Shown in pieces: positions 17,204-26,247 of a stretch of DNA of 64,000 nucleotides. The DNA is from Martinezella rhizogenes (lineage in GTDB: Bacteria > Pseudomonadota > Alphaproteobacteria > Rhizobiales > Rhizobiaceae): the NCBI RefSeq assembly GCF_000799715.1, contig NZ_JUHG01000014.1, positions 124,001 through 188,000 on the forward strand. The letters are read 5' to 3'. A model generated the notes under the pieces. That model saw only the letters and a program-made list of their open reading frames with translations, searched no databases and was not told where the DNA came from. Numbering within the stretch: position 1 is the first letter of the stretch; each line of letters begins with the position of its first letter. A program made the position numbers and the translations under genes.

Positions 17204-19192
17204 ATGGTGCCCGCGGATAAGCTTGTTCTGCCGTTCCTGGCGCTGCCGCGCTCGACCAAGCGCGCGCTGGCGCTGCTTGTCGATGCCAGCCTGTGCGTTC
17301 TGACGGTCTGGTTTGCCTATTGTCTCCGCCTGGACGACTGGGTGATCCTGGAGGGTGTCGAATGGCTGCCCGCCATCGTTTCTCTCCTTGTCGCCATCCC
17401 GATCTTCATCGTGCTTGGCCTGTATCGTGCCATTTTCCGCTATGCCGGCATGTCGGCCTTCATGACGGTCGTCAAGGCGGTGGCGATCTATGCGCTCGCC
17501 TTCATGACCATCTTCACCGCGATCAGCGTGCCCGGCGTGCCCCGCACCGTCGGTATCCTGCAGCCTCTGCTGCTTCTGATCGCCATCGGCCTGTCGCGCA
17601 TGTGGACGCGTTACTGGCTCGGCAATGCCTATCAGCGGCTATTGAACCGCAACCAGCTCGGCAAGGTGTTGATCTACGGCGCCGGCGCCTCCGGCCGCCA
17701 GCTTTCCGGCGCGCTTGCCAACAGCGCCGAACTGAATGTCGTCGGCTATCTCGATGACGACCGGAATTTGCATGGCAGCATCATGGGCGGCCTGCCGATC
17801 TACGATCCCACCGATCTGCCGGCGCTTGTGGTTTCCGGTGACATCAAGGGCGTGCTGCTTGCCCTGCCGAATGCGACGCGGCAGCGCCGCAACGAGATCC
17901 TCGAAGACATGCGCAAGGCGCGCGTCACCGTGCGCACCATGCCGGACCTGACGGCGCTCGCCCAGGGGCGCGTCGCCGTCTCCGACCTCCGCGAACTCGA
18001 TATCGAAGACTTGCTTGGCCGCAACGTGATCGTGCCCGATCGCGCCCTGATCGACAAGAACATTCATGGCAAGGTCGTCATGGTGACCGGTGCGGGCGGC
18101 TCGATCGGCAGCGAACTCTGCCGGCAGATCCTAAAGAACGGCCCTTCCTGTCTGCTGCTGGTGGAACAGAACGAATTCGGGCTCTACGCCATTCATGGTG
18201 AGCTGGAGAAAACGGCCGCGACGGCGGGAAACAGCGATATTCGCATCATCCCCTTCCTGGCCTCCATCCGCGACGGCCGGCGGCTCAGGCAGATCATGGA
18301 AGCCTGGCGGCCGAAGACCGTCTATCACGCCGCCGCCTACAAGCATGTGCCGCTTGTCGAATACAATCCCGTCGAGGGCATTCGCAACAATGTTTTGGGA
18401 ACGGTGACCACCGCGCAGGTGGCGCGCGATTGCGGCGTCGAGGACTTCGTGCTGATCAGCACCGACAAGGCTGTGCGCCCGACCAATATCATGGGCGCCA
18501 GCAAGCGGTTGGCGGAGATGGTGCTGCAGGCGATGGATGCGGACCGCAAGCCCGGCGCCGCCGGCACCAATTTCGCCATGGTCCGTTTCGGCAATGTGCT
18601 TGGCTCCTCCGGCTCCGTCGTGCCACTCTTCCGTCAGCAGATCCGCGATGGCGGCCCGATTACGCTGACGCATCCCGACATCACTCGTTATTTCATGACC
18701 ATCCCCGAGGCATCGCAGCTTGTCATCCAGGCCGGCGCCATGTCCGGCGGCGGTGACGTTTTCCTGCTCGACATGGGCGAGCCGGTGCGCATCGCCGATC
18801 TCGCGCGCCGCATGGTGGAACTGTCCGGTCTGACGGTCAGGGATGAAGACGAGCCGGAAGGCGATATCGAATTGGAGATCACCGGCCTGAGGCCGGGCGA
18901 GAAACTCTATGAAGAGCTGCTGATCGGCGACAATCCGCAGGCGACGGGCCATCCGCGCATCATGCGGGCCAAGGAAGACTTCCTGCCCTGGTCGGAACTG
19001 TCAAAGAAACTTGCCGCGCTCGAGGCAGCACTCGACGAAAATGACGTACCGTTGGCGAGAGGCTTGCTCCAGAATCTGGTGTCCGGCTATGCGCCGAGTG
19101 GCGAGGTGGTCGACCTGGTCTTCCGCGAGCGGGAAATGGATTTGCCCCTCGGCGAGCCGGATTTCAACAACGTCGCGCGGCTGTTGCCCTAA
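17204..19192 (+). CDS. membrane-bound nucleotide-sugar 4,6-dehydratase/epimerase (FlaA1/CapD/PglF family)
   Basis: This 662-residue protein has four N-terminal membrane helices (about residues 20-130), a Rossmann-like CoA-binding region (VLIYGAGASGRQL near residue 150) and a catalytic SDR domain from about residue 285 with the NAD motif TGAGGSIGSE. The motif HAAAYKHVPLVE and STDKAVRPTNIMGASK match PglF-type enzymes, in which Met replaces the usual catalytic Tyr. The usual reaction is 4,6-dehydration of UDP-GlcNAc as a first step to a modified amino sugar. It follows the Wzz-type gene after 217 bp and overlaps the convergent GT25 gene by 4 nt. Confidence 0.93.
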   Translation: MVPADKLVLPFLALPRSTKRALALLVDASLCVLTVWFAYCLRLDDWVILEGVEWLPAIVSLLVAIPIFIVLGLYRAIFRYAGMSAFMTVVKAVAIYALAFMTIFTAISVPGVPRTVGILQPLLLLIAIGLSRMWTRYWLGNAYQRLLNRNQLGKVLIYGAGASGRQLSGALANSAELNVVGYLDDDRNLHGSIMGGLPIYDPTDLPALVVSGDIKGVLLALPNATRQRRNEILEDMRKARVTVRTMPDLTALAQGRVAVSDLRELDIEDLLGRNVIVPDRALIDKNIHGKVVMVTGAGGSIGSELCRQILKNGPSCLLLVEQNEFGLYAIHGELEKTAATAGNSDIRIIPFLASIRDGRRLRQIMEAWRPKTVYHAAAYKHVPLVEYNPVEGIRNNVLGTVTTAQVARDCGVEDFVLISTDKAVRPTNIMGASKRLAEMVLQAMDADRKPGAAGTNFAMVRFGNVLGSSGSVVPLFRQQIRDGGPITLTHPDITRYFMTIPEASQLVIQAGAMSGGGDVFLLDMGEPVRIADLARRMVELSGLTVRDEDEPEGDIELEITGLRPGEKLYEELLIGDNPQATGHPRIMRAKEDFLPWSELSKKLAALEAALDENDVPLARGLLQNLVSGYAPSGEVVDLVFREREMDLPLGEPDFNNVARLLP

Positions 19193-20061
19193 CGCTTCGT
19201 ACTCTCCGTGGGTGGCTGGGGCTTGGCCTTCACGGTATAGTGCCAGCGATGCAGCTGATCGCAGACGCGGAACCAGTGTGCCGTCGCCCGCAACAGGAAA
19301 TGCCGCTTCACGGCGCGGTAGTGAACGCGCTTGCCGATCGTCGTATCGGCACGATGCGGACTGAAATCCGCAAGGTTTTCGAGGGTGGAGAAGGTTTCAA
19401 CCCCGGTTGACCAGCCGCGCTCAAGGGCGACATCGTAGGGCAAAAGCATCGGCTTCAGCGTGGCCAGCAGCTTCTTCGCCGCGGACCGGTTGACGATGTA
19501 GCACGCGGCCGACCCTTGTGGGCCGTGCATGCAGCGGCCGACGATGTCGTTTTCCGTAGTTTCCGATAGCGGCTTGAAGCCGACCAGCCGATGGTTGACG
19601 AGTTTCACCAGGCGCGCGCCACAAACGCTGTCCATCGCCGACAATGCGCGCGGGATCAGCCTTTCGTTGAGTTCGACATCATCCTCCATGATGATGGCCA
19701 TCTTGTCGCCGCTGTCTATGAACTGCTGAAGGGCAAGCAAATGGCTGCGGTAGCAGCCATATTCACCGGCCAACAGCTTGCGCCCGTTGTGATAGACGAA
19801 TTGCTGCGGCTGGAAATCAAGGCGGTCGCCTTCCGGAATCTTAGCTCCGTCAATCGCGGTAACCCGCACGACAGTCAGACCATATCGCGCTGCCTGCCCG
19901 CGCAGTCTTTCCCAACGTTCATGCGAACGATCGAGATTGATGACATAGATGCGGACCTGCTGTGCCAGACTGTCTGTGCCGGGTGCCTGCGCGTGTTCGA
20001 TGATCCGATTGGCCTGTTCGAGAATTACCTTTACTCCCACAAATAGAAATCTCGACAACAC
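19189..20061 (-). CDS. glycosyltransferase family 25
   Basis: This 290-residue protein has the GT25 layout found in LPS sugar transferases: IYVINLDRSHERWERL near residue 38, GCYRSHLLALQ near residue 102, the IIMEDDVELNE metal-binding motif near residue 125, and a second conserved block, GSAACYIVNRSAA. The exact start is unsure. A GTG at 20061 is used here, but a second in-frame GTG lies seven codons in and no strong ribosome-binding site decides. The 3' end overlaps the convergent dehydratase gene by 4 nt. It likely adds a sugar to LPS or another glycan; donor and acceptor are unknown. Confidence 0.88.
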   Translation of the reverse strand: MLSRFLFVGVKVILEQANRIIEHAQAPGTDSLAQQVRIYVINLDRSHERWERLRGQAARYGLTVVRVTAIDGAKIPEGDRLDFQPQQFVYHNGRKLLAGEYGCYRSHLLALQQFIDSGDKMAIIMEDDVELNERLIPRALSAMDSVCGARLVKLVNHRLVGFKPLSETTENDIVGRCMHGPQGSAACYIVNRSAAKKLLATLKPMLLPYDVALERGWSTGVETFSTLENLADFSPHRADTTIGKRVHYRAVKRHFLLRATAHWFRVCDQLHRWHYTVKAKPQPPTESTKR

Positions 20062-20309
20062 TAAACTATAGCGACAGCCCCACCAATATATAACAAGGTT
20101 CTTACTTTTCCGAAACTCGGATTGCGCGTGTTCGAGGTAAAAGCATTTTCACCGCCGTAACGTACCGTGAACAGCCCATCGTTCACATATGTGTTCCCGA
20201 GGCTGATTTCTCCGGGCCACCTGTTGGCGCACAGCGCGCCGGACATTATATCATATCCGGGCTAGGCGACGCGGCCCTCGTCGCGCATGCAGAAGGATTG
20301 TAAGACGTC

Positions 20310-20642
20310 ATGTGGACCGGAGTGAAAATTGTCATTGCTGCCTTGCTCCTTGCAAGCATCGTGCCGGCTGCGAGCTTCGCTGACAATCCGCTGCTTCCCA
20401 AGCCCCACGTCCGCCCCGTCTATCCCTATAAGAACCTGCCCGGGGTGACCGCGCCGAAAATGGCTGAGGATGAGAAATTCCAATGCCGCACGACCACTGT
20501 GCATTATCGCGGCTTTCACGACGGTATCTTCTGGCGCGGCCTGCCGCGCCTCGGTTATGTCTGCGAGCAAAACGGCGTCATCTCCGAGAGCACCAGCAAG
20601 CCCAACTATCAATATTGGCAGTATAACGGGCCGAACAGATAA
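20310..20642 (+). CDS. secreted hypothetical protein, about 85 residues mature
   Basis: This 110-residue protein has a signal peptide (VIAALLLASIVPAASFA, cut near residue 24) and a mature part rich in Pro, Tyr and Trp with two cysteines (QCRTTTV and YVCEQNG) that may form a disulphide. I recognise no family. It is flanked by 248 bp without a gene on the left and by the sugar-catabolism operon on the right, and it has no operon partner. Confidence 0.7.
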   Translation: MWTGVKIVIAALLLASIVPAASFADNPLLPKPHVRPVYPYKNLPGVTAPKMAEDEKFQCRTTTVHYRGFHDGIFWRGLPRLGYVCEQNGVISESTSKPNYQYWQYNGPNR

Positions 20643-20729
20643 TCTCTTCGTCTTGCCAAAATAATCGGCAGAAGCACCAAATCTGACGCAATTGCCCGCC
20701 TACCGTCTGCGCAGGTTTATGCGTCAATC

Positions 20730-20819
20730 TGAAAATAAATTTCACCTTTTCCAGTATTTTACCGAAGCTCGTTGACGAATGCGAAAATTTGTCTCAAGCT
20801 GACGAAAATAAATTACGTC
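20730..20819 (+). promoter_or_regulatory. two copies of an 11-bp box before the sugar ABC operon
   Basis: GAAAATAAATT occurs at 20731-20741 and 20804-20814. The first sits in the inverted repeat TGAAA-ATAAA-TTTCA (20730-20744), the second in GACG-N11-CGTC (20801-20819). The copies are 73 bp apart, close to seven helical turns, so they would face the same side of the DNA. The second copy ends 22 bp before the dehydrogenase start. They look like operators for a local repressor, and the RpiR gene of the same cluster is the natural candidate. Confidence 0.45.
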
Positions 20820-20836
20820 GTGGGAACGATACGAGT

Positions 20837-21997
20837 ATGCGAGTGGGAATTATCGGACTCGGATTCCGTCTGGGATATCTGGGTTATGTTTTCAAGGCGA
20901 TCGACGAAAACTTCGAGATCGCGGGTTATGTCGATCCGGCGCCGGCCGGCCTGCCTGGCTTGCTCGAACAGGGCATTTCGGCCGGCAAGGCCTATGCCAC
21001 TCCCCAGGAGCTGATTGCCAACGAAAAGCTCGATTTGTTGATGATCGGCTCGCCGAACCACATGCATCTCGATCACATTCGCATCGGTCTTGAAGCCGGG
21101 CTGAAGATTTTCTCCGAGAAGCCGGTCGTTACCACCATCGAGCAGAGCATCGAACTTGCCCGTCTGATGGCGAAATTTGGTCACGAGCAGCTCAATGTCG
21201 GTCTCGTGCTGCGTTACGCGCCGATGTATCGCGACCTACGGGCCGCGCAGGCGGAAGGCAAGCTCGGCAATATCGTCTCGATCGAGGCATCCGAGCATAT
21301 CGAGCCCTATCACGGCGCCTTCTTCATGCGCGACTGGCGCCGCTACGAGCATTATTCCGGCAGTTTCATGCTGGAAAAATGTTGCCATGACCTCGACCTC
21401 TACAATGGCGTGGTCGGAGCGCGGCCGGAGCGTGTCGCCAGTTTCGGCGGACGAAAGAGCTTCATCCCGGAAAACGATCCCGCCAGGGAAGGGATCAACG
21501 ATCTGGAACTATTCCATCGCAAGCCGAGCGGCTGGATGGGGTCGGACAAGGTCTTCGACAGCGACGGCGACATCATCGATTACCAGGTGGCGATCGTCGA
21601 ATACGCCAACGGCGTCGGCATGAATTTCCATACCAATATCAACGTGCCCGACCAGTTTCGCCGTTTCGCCATCATGGGTTCGCGCGGCATGGCCGAGGGT
21701 GATTTCATCCGCGGTTATTTCAATGTCCACGAAATGCTCACCGGCAACAAGGTGATCGAGAAGACATACGCGACACGGACGACACTGTCCCAGCATTATG
21801 GCGCCGACGAACAGATGGCCGCCGACATCATTGCGCATGTGAGGTCTGGCCTGCACCTGCCGGTCTCGACCCTGAACGCGCTGGAGGCCGGCATTCTGGC
21901 ACTGTCCATGGACGAGGCGCGCATGAAGAAGACGGTCGTGGACCTGCGCCCGATCTGGGACAGGTTCGACGAAGCGCTGCATTCTCGAGCCGCATAG
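20837..21997 (+). CDS. Gfo/Idh/MocA-family dehydrogenase
   Basis: This 386-residue NAD(P)-dependent oxidoreductase starts at the ATG directly before the Rossmann strand (MRVGIIGLGF). The coenzyme-binding GxGxxx motif, the SPNHMHLDH segment and the EKPVVTT motif carrying the catalytic Lys are present. Members oxidise a sugar, sugar alcohol or cyclitol hydroxyl, or reduce the matching ketone. It is the first gene of a run with two ABC permeases, a binding protein and an ATPase (13-nt gap to the first permease), so it probably works on the imported sugar. The specific substrate is not evident. Confidence 0.9.
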   Translation: MRVGIIGLGFRLGYLGYVFKAIDENFEIAGYVDPAPAGLPGLLEQGISAGKAYATPQELIANEKLDLLMIGSPNHMHLDHIRIGLEAGLKIFSEKPVVTTIEQSIELARLMAKFGHEQLNVGLVLRYAPMYRDLRAAQAEGKLGNIVSIEASEHIEPYHGAFFMRDWRRYEHYSGSFMLEKCCHDLDLYNGVVGARPERVASFGGRKSFIPENDPAREGINDLELFHRKPSGWMGSDKVFDSDGDIIDYQVAIVEYANGVGMNFHTNINVPDQFRRFAIMGSRGMAEGDFIRGYFNVHEMLTGNKVIEKTYATRTTLSQHYGADEQMAADIIAHVRSGLHLPVSTLNALEAGILALSMDEARMKKTVVDLRPIWDRFDEALHSRAA

Positions 21998-22010
21998 AGA
22001 GGGGCGCAAG

Positions 22011-22895
22011 ATGGGTGTTCAACGCAGCACGGTCATCTTCGCCTGGATACTGCTTCTTCCGGCTGTCCTCTACGTTCTCGTCATCGTCGCCTACCCGCTG
22101 GTCGACACTGTCATCCTGTCCTTCACCGACGCATCGCTGAAGAAGCTGACGAACTGGGTCGGCTTTGAAAATTATGCGAAGATCTTCAACGAAACCTTCG
22201 CCTCGGTGATCGTCCGGACCTTCATCTGGACCTTCTTTTCCGTGTCAATCAAGATGATCATCGGCACTTGCGGCGCGATGCTGCTGAACGCGGCGGTCCC
22301 TGGCCGTGCTTTGTTTCGGGTGCTCACCATGCCGCCCTGGGTCGTGCCGATGGCTATTGGCATCTTCATGTGGGGCTGGATGTATAACGGCCAGTTCGGC
22401 ATGATTTCCGGCCTGCTGCAGCGCTTTGGCCTCGTCGATAACCCGGTTGCCTTTCTGGCCTATGGCAGCACCGCCTTCTGGGCGACAATCATCACGGACG
22501 TCTGGATCGGCGTGCCCATGGTGACGCTGTATATGCTGGCGGCCATGCAGGCGATCCCGCAGGATCTTCATGAAGCCGCCTGGACGGATGGCGCCGGCCG
22601 CTTCTATCGTCTCCGCCGTATCACGTTGCCGCTCATGGTGCCCTCGATGGTCACCATGTCGATGCTGTCCCTGATCTCGACGTTCAACTCCTTCGACATC
22701 ATCTGGATCTTGACGCGCGGCGGCCCGAATGGCGAGACGACGACGATGATCATCGACACCTATCGCACGGCGATCGGGTCGTACAAATATGGGGAAGGTG
22801 CTGCCCGTGCGGTGCTGATCTGCATCTTCCTGTCGCTGTTCTGTCTCGCCTATTTCCGCCTGACCAGCCGCTTTTCAGCAGGAGCCAAGCGATGA
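22011..22895 (+). CDS. CUT1 sugar ABC transporter permease (MalF-like)
   Basis: This 294-residue protein has six predicted membrane spans beginning at residues 8-30 (VIFAWILLLPAVLYVLVIV) and the coupling loop EAAWTDGAGRFYRLRRITLPL, typical of carbohydrate uptake permeases. Its stop overlaps the start of the second permease by 4 nt. It pairs with that permease to form the channel of the sugar importer. Family assignment is secure; the sugar is unknown. Confidence 0.95.
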   Translation: MGVQRSTVIFAWILLLPAVLYVLVIVAYPLVDTVILSFTDASLKKLTNWVGFENYAKIFNETFASVIVRTFIWTFFSVSIKMIIGTCGAMLLNAAVPGRALFRVLTMPPWVVPMAIGIFMWGWMYNGQFGMISGLLQRFGLVDNPVAFLAYGSTAFWATIITDVWIGVPMVTLYMLAAMQAIPQDLHEAAWTDGAGRFYRLRRITLPLMVPSMVTMSMLSLISTFNSFDIIWILTRGGPNGETTTMIIDTYRTAIGSYKYGEGAARAVLICIFLSLFCLAYFRLTSRFSAGAKR

Positions 22896-23749
22896 GCCAG
22901 CCGATGATGATCAATCGTTACAGATGGTATGAGCTCATCGGCATCTATGCCGGTATCCTGCTGTTCCTCACCTTCGTTCTGGCGCCCTTCGTCGAAGGCT
23001 TCCTGGTTTCGCTAAAGCCGCTCAGCCAGCTTTTTTCGTCACCTTACCGTTTCATTCCCGAAAACGGGTCGTTCGAGGCCTATCGGACGATGTGGACCAG
23101 CGTGCCGGGCTTCGGCTGGTATATTTTCAACTCTTTCCTGATATCGGGCTCGATCACCATTATCGTGCTGATACTCGCGGTGCCGGCCGCCTATGCCTTC
23201 GCCCGTTTCGAGTTCAGGGGCGCGGGCCTGCTGCTCGGCGCTTTTCTTGCGGTCAAAATGTTCTCGGGCGCTGTCCTCCTGATCCCGCTATTTCGGCTTA
23301 TGCGCTCCTTCGGCGTGCTCAATACCTATTTCGCCATGATCGTGCCGGGCGTGGCCTTCATCATTCCGACCGGAATCTGGCTGCTGCACACCTATATGAG
23401 GCGTATCCCCCGGGAACTCGACGAGGCCGCCTATGTCGACGGCGCAAGCCAGCTCTATACGCTGCGTCGCGTCATCCTGCCGATCGCCATGCCGGGCATC
23501 GTCGTGGTGGCGATTTCCTCCTTCATTGAGGCCTACGCGCAGCAGTTCATCTATGCGCTGACTTTCAATTCGAAGACCGAATACATGCCGCTGCCGGTTG
23601 GGCTGTTCGCCTATTTCGGCCGGCAGGAGGTTGTCTGGAACGAGCTCATGGCTGCAAGCTTTGTCGGCATCGCGCCGGCGCTGGTCGTGATCTTCTTCCT
23701 GCAACGTTATCTCGTCAGCGGCCTGACCGCCGGCGCGGTGAAGCAATAA
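22892..23749 (+). CDS. CUT1 sugar ABC transporter permease (MalG-like)
   Basis: This 285-residue second permease has six membrane spans and the coupling loop ELDEAAYVDGASQLYTL, followed by the usual MalG-type ending. The start codon overlaps the previous permease by 4 nt, indicating coupled translation. The binding-protein gene follows 37 nt later with a GGGGAG ribosome-binding site. Confidence 0.95.
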   Translation: MSQPMMINRYRWYELIGIYAGILLFLTFVLAPFVEGFLVSLKPLSQLFSSPYRFIPENGSFEAYRTMWTSVPGFGWYIFNSFLISGSITIIVLILAVPAAYAFARFEFRGAGLLLGAFLAVKMFSGAVLLIPLFRLMRSFGVLNTYFAMIVPGVAFIIPTGIWLLHTYMRRIPRELDEAAYVDGASQLYTLRRVILPIAMPGIVVVAISSFIEAYAQQFIYALTFNSKTEYMPLPVGLFAYFGRQEVVWNELMAASFVGIAPALVVIFFLQRYLVSGLTAGAVKQ

Positions 23750-23786
23750 GCTAGACAATAACTACTAGAAAAAGGGGAGCTTAAAC

Positions 23787-25016
23787 GTGACAATCCATAT
23801 CAAGACAGGGCTGTTCGCCCTCGCTTTGCTCGGCTCCACAGCGCTTGGCGCCGTGACCGCTCAAGCCGCCGACAAGGAGATCAGCTGGATCTATTGCGGC
23901 GACAAGATCGACCCGATCCATGAGAAGTACATCAAGGAGTGGGAAGGCAAGAATCCGGGCTGGGCGGTCAAGCCTGAGGTCGTCGGCTGGGAACAGTGCC
24001 AGGATAAGGCGACGACGCTTGCCGCGGCTGGCACGCCGGTCGCCATGGCCTATGTCGGTTCGCGCACGCTCAAGCAGTTCGCGGAAAATGATCTTATCGT
24101 TCCCATGCCGATGACGGATGCGGAGCAGAAGACCTATTATCCGGGTATTGTCGGCACCGTGACCTTCGATGAACAGCAGTGGGGCGTACCGGTCGCCTTC
24201 TCCACCAAGGCGCTCTACTGGAACAAGGACCTCTTCAAGCAGGCCGGTCTCGATCCGGAAAAGCCGCCGACCACCTGGGCTGAGGAAATTGCTGATGCCA
24301 AGGTGATCAAGGAGAAGACCGGTATCCCCGGCTACGGTCTGTCGGCGAAAACCTTCGACAATACCATGCACCAGTTCCTGCACTGGGTTTACAGCAACAA
24401 CGGCAAGGTGATCGACGGCGACAAGATTGTCCTCGACAGCCCGGAAGTGCTGGCCGCTCTTCAGGCCTATAAGGACATCACACCTTACTCTGTCGAAGGT
24501 CCTACGGCCTACGAGCAGAACGAAATGCGCGCCATCTTCCTGGATGGCAAGGTCGGCATGCTCCAGGCCGGCTCGGGCGCTGCCTATCGCCTGAAGGACA
24601 CGAAGATCAACTGGGGTGTGGCGCCGCTGCCGCTTGGGCCTTCGGCCAAGGGTCAGGGCACGCTGCTCATCACCGACAGCCTTGCCGTCTTCAAGGGAAG
24701 CGGCGTCGAGGACAAGACGATCGAGTTCGCGAAGTTCATCACCTCTCCCGGCCCGCAGGGCGAGTATGAGCTACAGGGTGGCGCCGGCCTCACGCCGCTG
24801 CGTCCGTCTCCGCAGGTCGACGAGTTCCAGAAGAAGGACCCCTTCTGGAAACCGTTCATCGACGGCATCAGCTACGGTGGTCCAGAGCCGCTGTTCAAGG
24901 ATTACAAGGGCTTCCAGAACGTGATGATCGAGATGGTCCAGTCGGTTGTCACCGGCAAGGCCGAGCCGGCGGATGCCCTGAAGAAGGCAGCTGCTGATCT
25001 CGAACAGTATAAGTAA
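23787..25016 (+). CDS. sugar ABC transporter substrate-binding protein
   Basis: This 409-residue periplasmic protein starts with GTG after GGGGAG. It has a signal peptide (LFALALLGSTALGAVTAQA, cut near residue 28) and the family 1 extracellular-binding fold, including KALYWNKDLFKQAGLDP near residue 140 and the AIFLDGKVGM segment near residue 250. It is the ligand receptor of this importer and the likely determinant of substrate. A strong hairpin follows 16 nt after the stop. Confidence 0.94.
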   Translation: MTIHIKTGLFALALLGSTALGAVTAQAADKEISWIYCGDKIDPIHEKYIKEWEGKNPGWAVKPEVVGWEQCQDKATTLAAAGTPVAMAYVGSRTLKQFAENDLIVPMPMTDAEQKTYYPGIVGTVTFDEQQWGVPVAFSTKALYWNKDLFKQAGLDPEKPPTTWAEEIADAKVIKEKTGIPGYGLSAKTFDNTMHQFLHWVYSNNGKVIDGDKIVLDSPEVLAALQAYKDITPYSVEGPTAYEQNEMRAIFLDGKVGMLQAGSGAAYRLKDTKINWGVAPLPLGPSAKGQGTLLITDSLAVFKGSGVEDKTIEFAKFITSPGPQGEYELQGGAGLTPLRPSPQVDEFQKKDPFWKPFIDGISYGGPEPLFKDYKGFQNVMIEMVQSVVTGKAEPADALKKAAADLEQYK

Positions 25017-25032
25017 ACCTTGCAGTTCGCTG

Positions 25033-25055
25033 GGCCGCGCGCATCGCGCGCGGCC
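25033..25055 (+). terminator. GC-rich hairpin between binding protein and ATPase genes
   Basis: A perfect 10-bp stem (GGCCGCGCGC / GCGCGCGGCC) with a 3-nt loop is followed by only three Ts. It may act as a leaky terminator or as a 3' block to exonucleases, raising binding-protein mRNA over the ATPase gene that starts 47 nt later. Such processing signals are known after binding-protein genes of other ABC operons. Confidence 0.6.
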
Positions 25056-25102
25056 TTTCGAGCCCTGCCCGCCTTCGTGGCGGCGCCGTGCGGAGACAGA
25101 GT

Positions 25103-26242
25103 TTGGGACAGCTTCACCTTAATCAGGTCAAGAAATTTTACGGTCATTTCGAAGTCATCAAGGGCGTCGAGCTCGATGTGACAGATGGTGAGTTCATCGT
25201 TTTCGTCGGTCCGTCCGGCTGCGGCAAGTCGACCCTGCTTCGCATGATCGCCGGTCTTGACGACGTCACCAGTGGCGACATCATGATCAACGGTCAGCGC
25301 GTCAACGACCTGCCACCGGTCAAGCGCGGCATCGCCATGGTGTTCCAGTCCTACGCTCTTTATCCGCACATGACGGTGTTTGAGAACATCGCCTTTCCGC
25401 TGCGCGTCGAAAAGATGCCGGAAGACAAGCTCAAGGCCCGCGTCGAGCATGCCGCCCGCATCCTGCATCTCGACCAGCGCCTGCAGCAGAAGCCGGGCAT
25501 GCTGTCGGGTGGCCAGCGCCAGCGCGTCGCCATCGGCCGGGCGATCGTTCGCGAGCCGAAGATTTTCCTGTTTGACGAGCCGCTGTCTAACCTCGATGCG
25601 GCGCTACGCGCCGACATGCGCATCGAGCTTGCCAAGCTGCACCGTCAATTGCAAGCAACGATGATCTATGTGACCCATGATCAGGTCGAGGCCATGACCA
25701 TGGCCGACCGGATCGTCGTCCTCAATGCCGGCGAAATCGCCCAGACCGGCGCGCCGCTGGAACTCTATCATAAGCCGGCAAACAAATTCGTCGCCGGCTT
25801 CATCGGCAATCCCAAGATGAACTTCCTGCCCGTCATTTGCACAGGGGTCAGCGAGGCAGGTGTGGAGGTCGATTACAAGGGCCAGACGGCGCTGCTGCCG
25901 GTTGCACCGCGCGACGGCGTGGTCGGCAAGGCGCTGACGCTCGGCATACGGCCGGAGCATCTGCATCTCGGCGATGGCGATATAACCTTGACGATCATGC
26001 CCACGGTGATCGAGCGCCTGGGCGCGCAGACGGTTGCCTATGCGGCGCTGGAGAAGGACGAGGCTGAGAATTTCTGCGCCATGCTGTCGGGAAGCATCGC
26101 CATCCGCGCGGAGGTGCCGCTCAAGACCGGCATCCGCGCCGCCGATTGTCATCTCTTCGATGAAGATGGCATGGCTTTCGAGCGTCGTGTCGAGTTGACC
26201 GATATCGATGTGGAATTGTTGAATCCGGCTATGCCGGCTTGA
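25103..26242 (+). CDS. sugar ABC transporter ATP-binding protein (UgpC/MsmK family)
   Basis: This 379-residue ATPase has Walker A GPSGCGKST (near residue 35), Q-loop VFQSYALYPHM, signature LSGGQRQRVAIGRA, Walker B IFLFDEPLSNLD, the H-loop THDQVEAM and a C-terminal regulatory TOBE region of about 140 residues, as in carbohydrate importers. I place the start at TTG 25103, with GGAGA about 6 nt upstream; the in-frame GTG at 25088 lacks such a site. It powers the two permeases upstream. It ends 5 nt before the stop of the convergent aldolase-like gene. Confidence 0.94.
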   Translation: MGQLHLNQVKKFYGHFEVIKGVELDVTDGEFIVFVGPSGCGKSTLLRMIAGLDDVTSGDIMINGQRVNDLPPVKRGIAMVFQSYALYPHMTVFENIAFPLRVEKMPEDKLKARVEHAARILHLDQRLQQKPGMLSGGQRQRVAIGRAIVREPKIFLFDEPLSNLDAALRADMRIELAKLHRQLQATMIYVTHDQVEAMTMADRIVVLNAGEIAQTGAPLELYHKPANKFVAGFIGNPKMNFLPVICTGVSEAGVEVDYKGQTALLPVAPRDGVVGKALTLGIRPEHLHLGDGDITLTIMPTVIERLGAQTVAYAALEKDEAENFCAMLSGSIAIRAEVPLKTGIRAADCHLFDEDGMAFERRVELTDIDVELLNPAMPA

Positions 26243-26247
26243 TCCTG

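Noticed and set aside
20061..20246. 61-codon minus-strand frame before the GT25 gene
   Set aside because: Only a weak start, no recognisable feature, and it ends at the GT25 start region; probably leader sequence.
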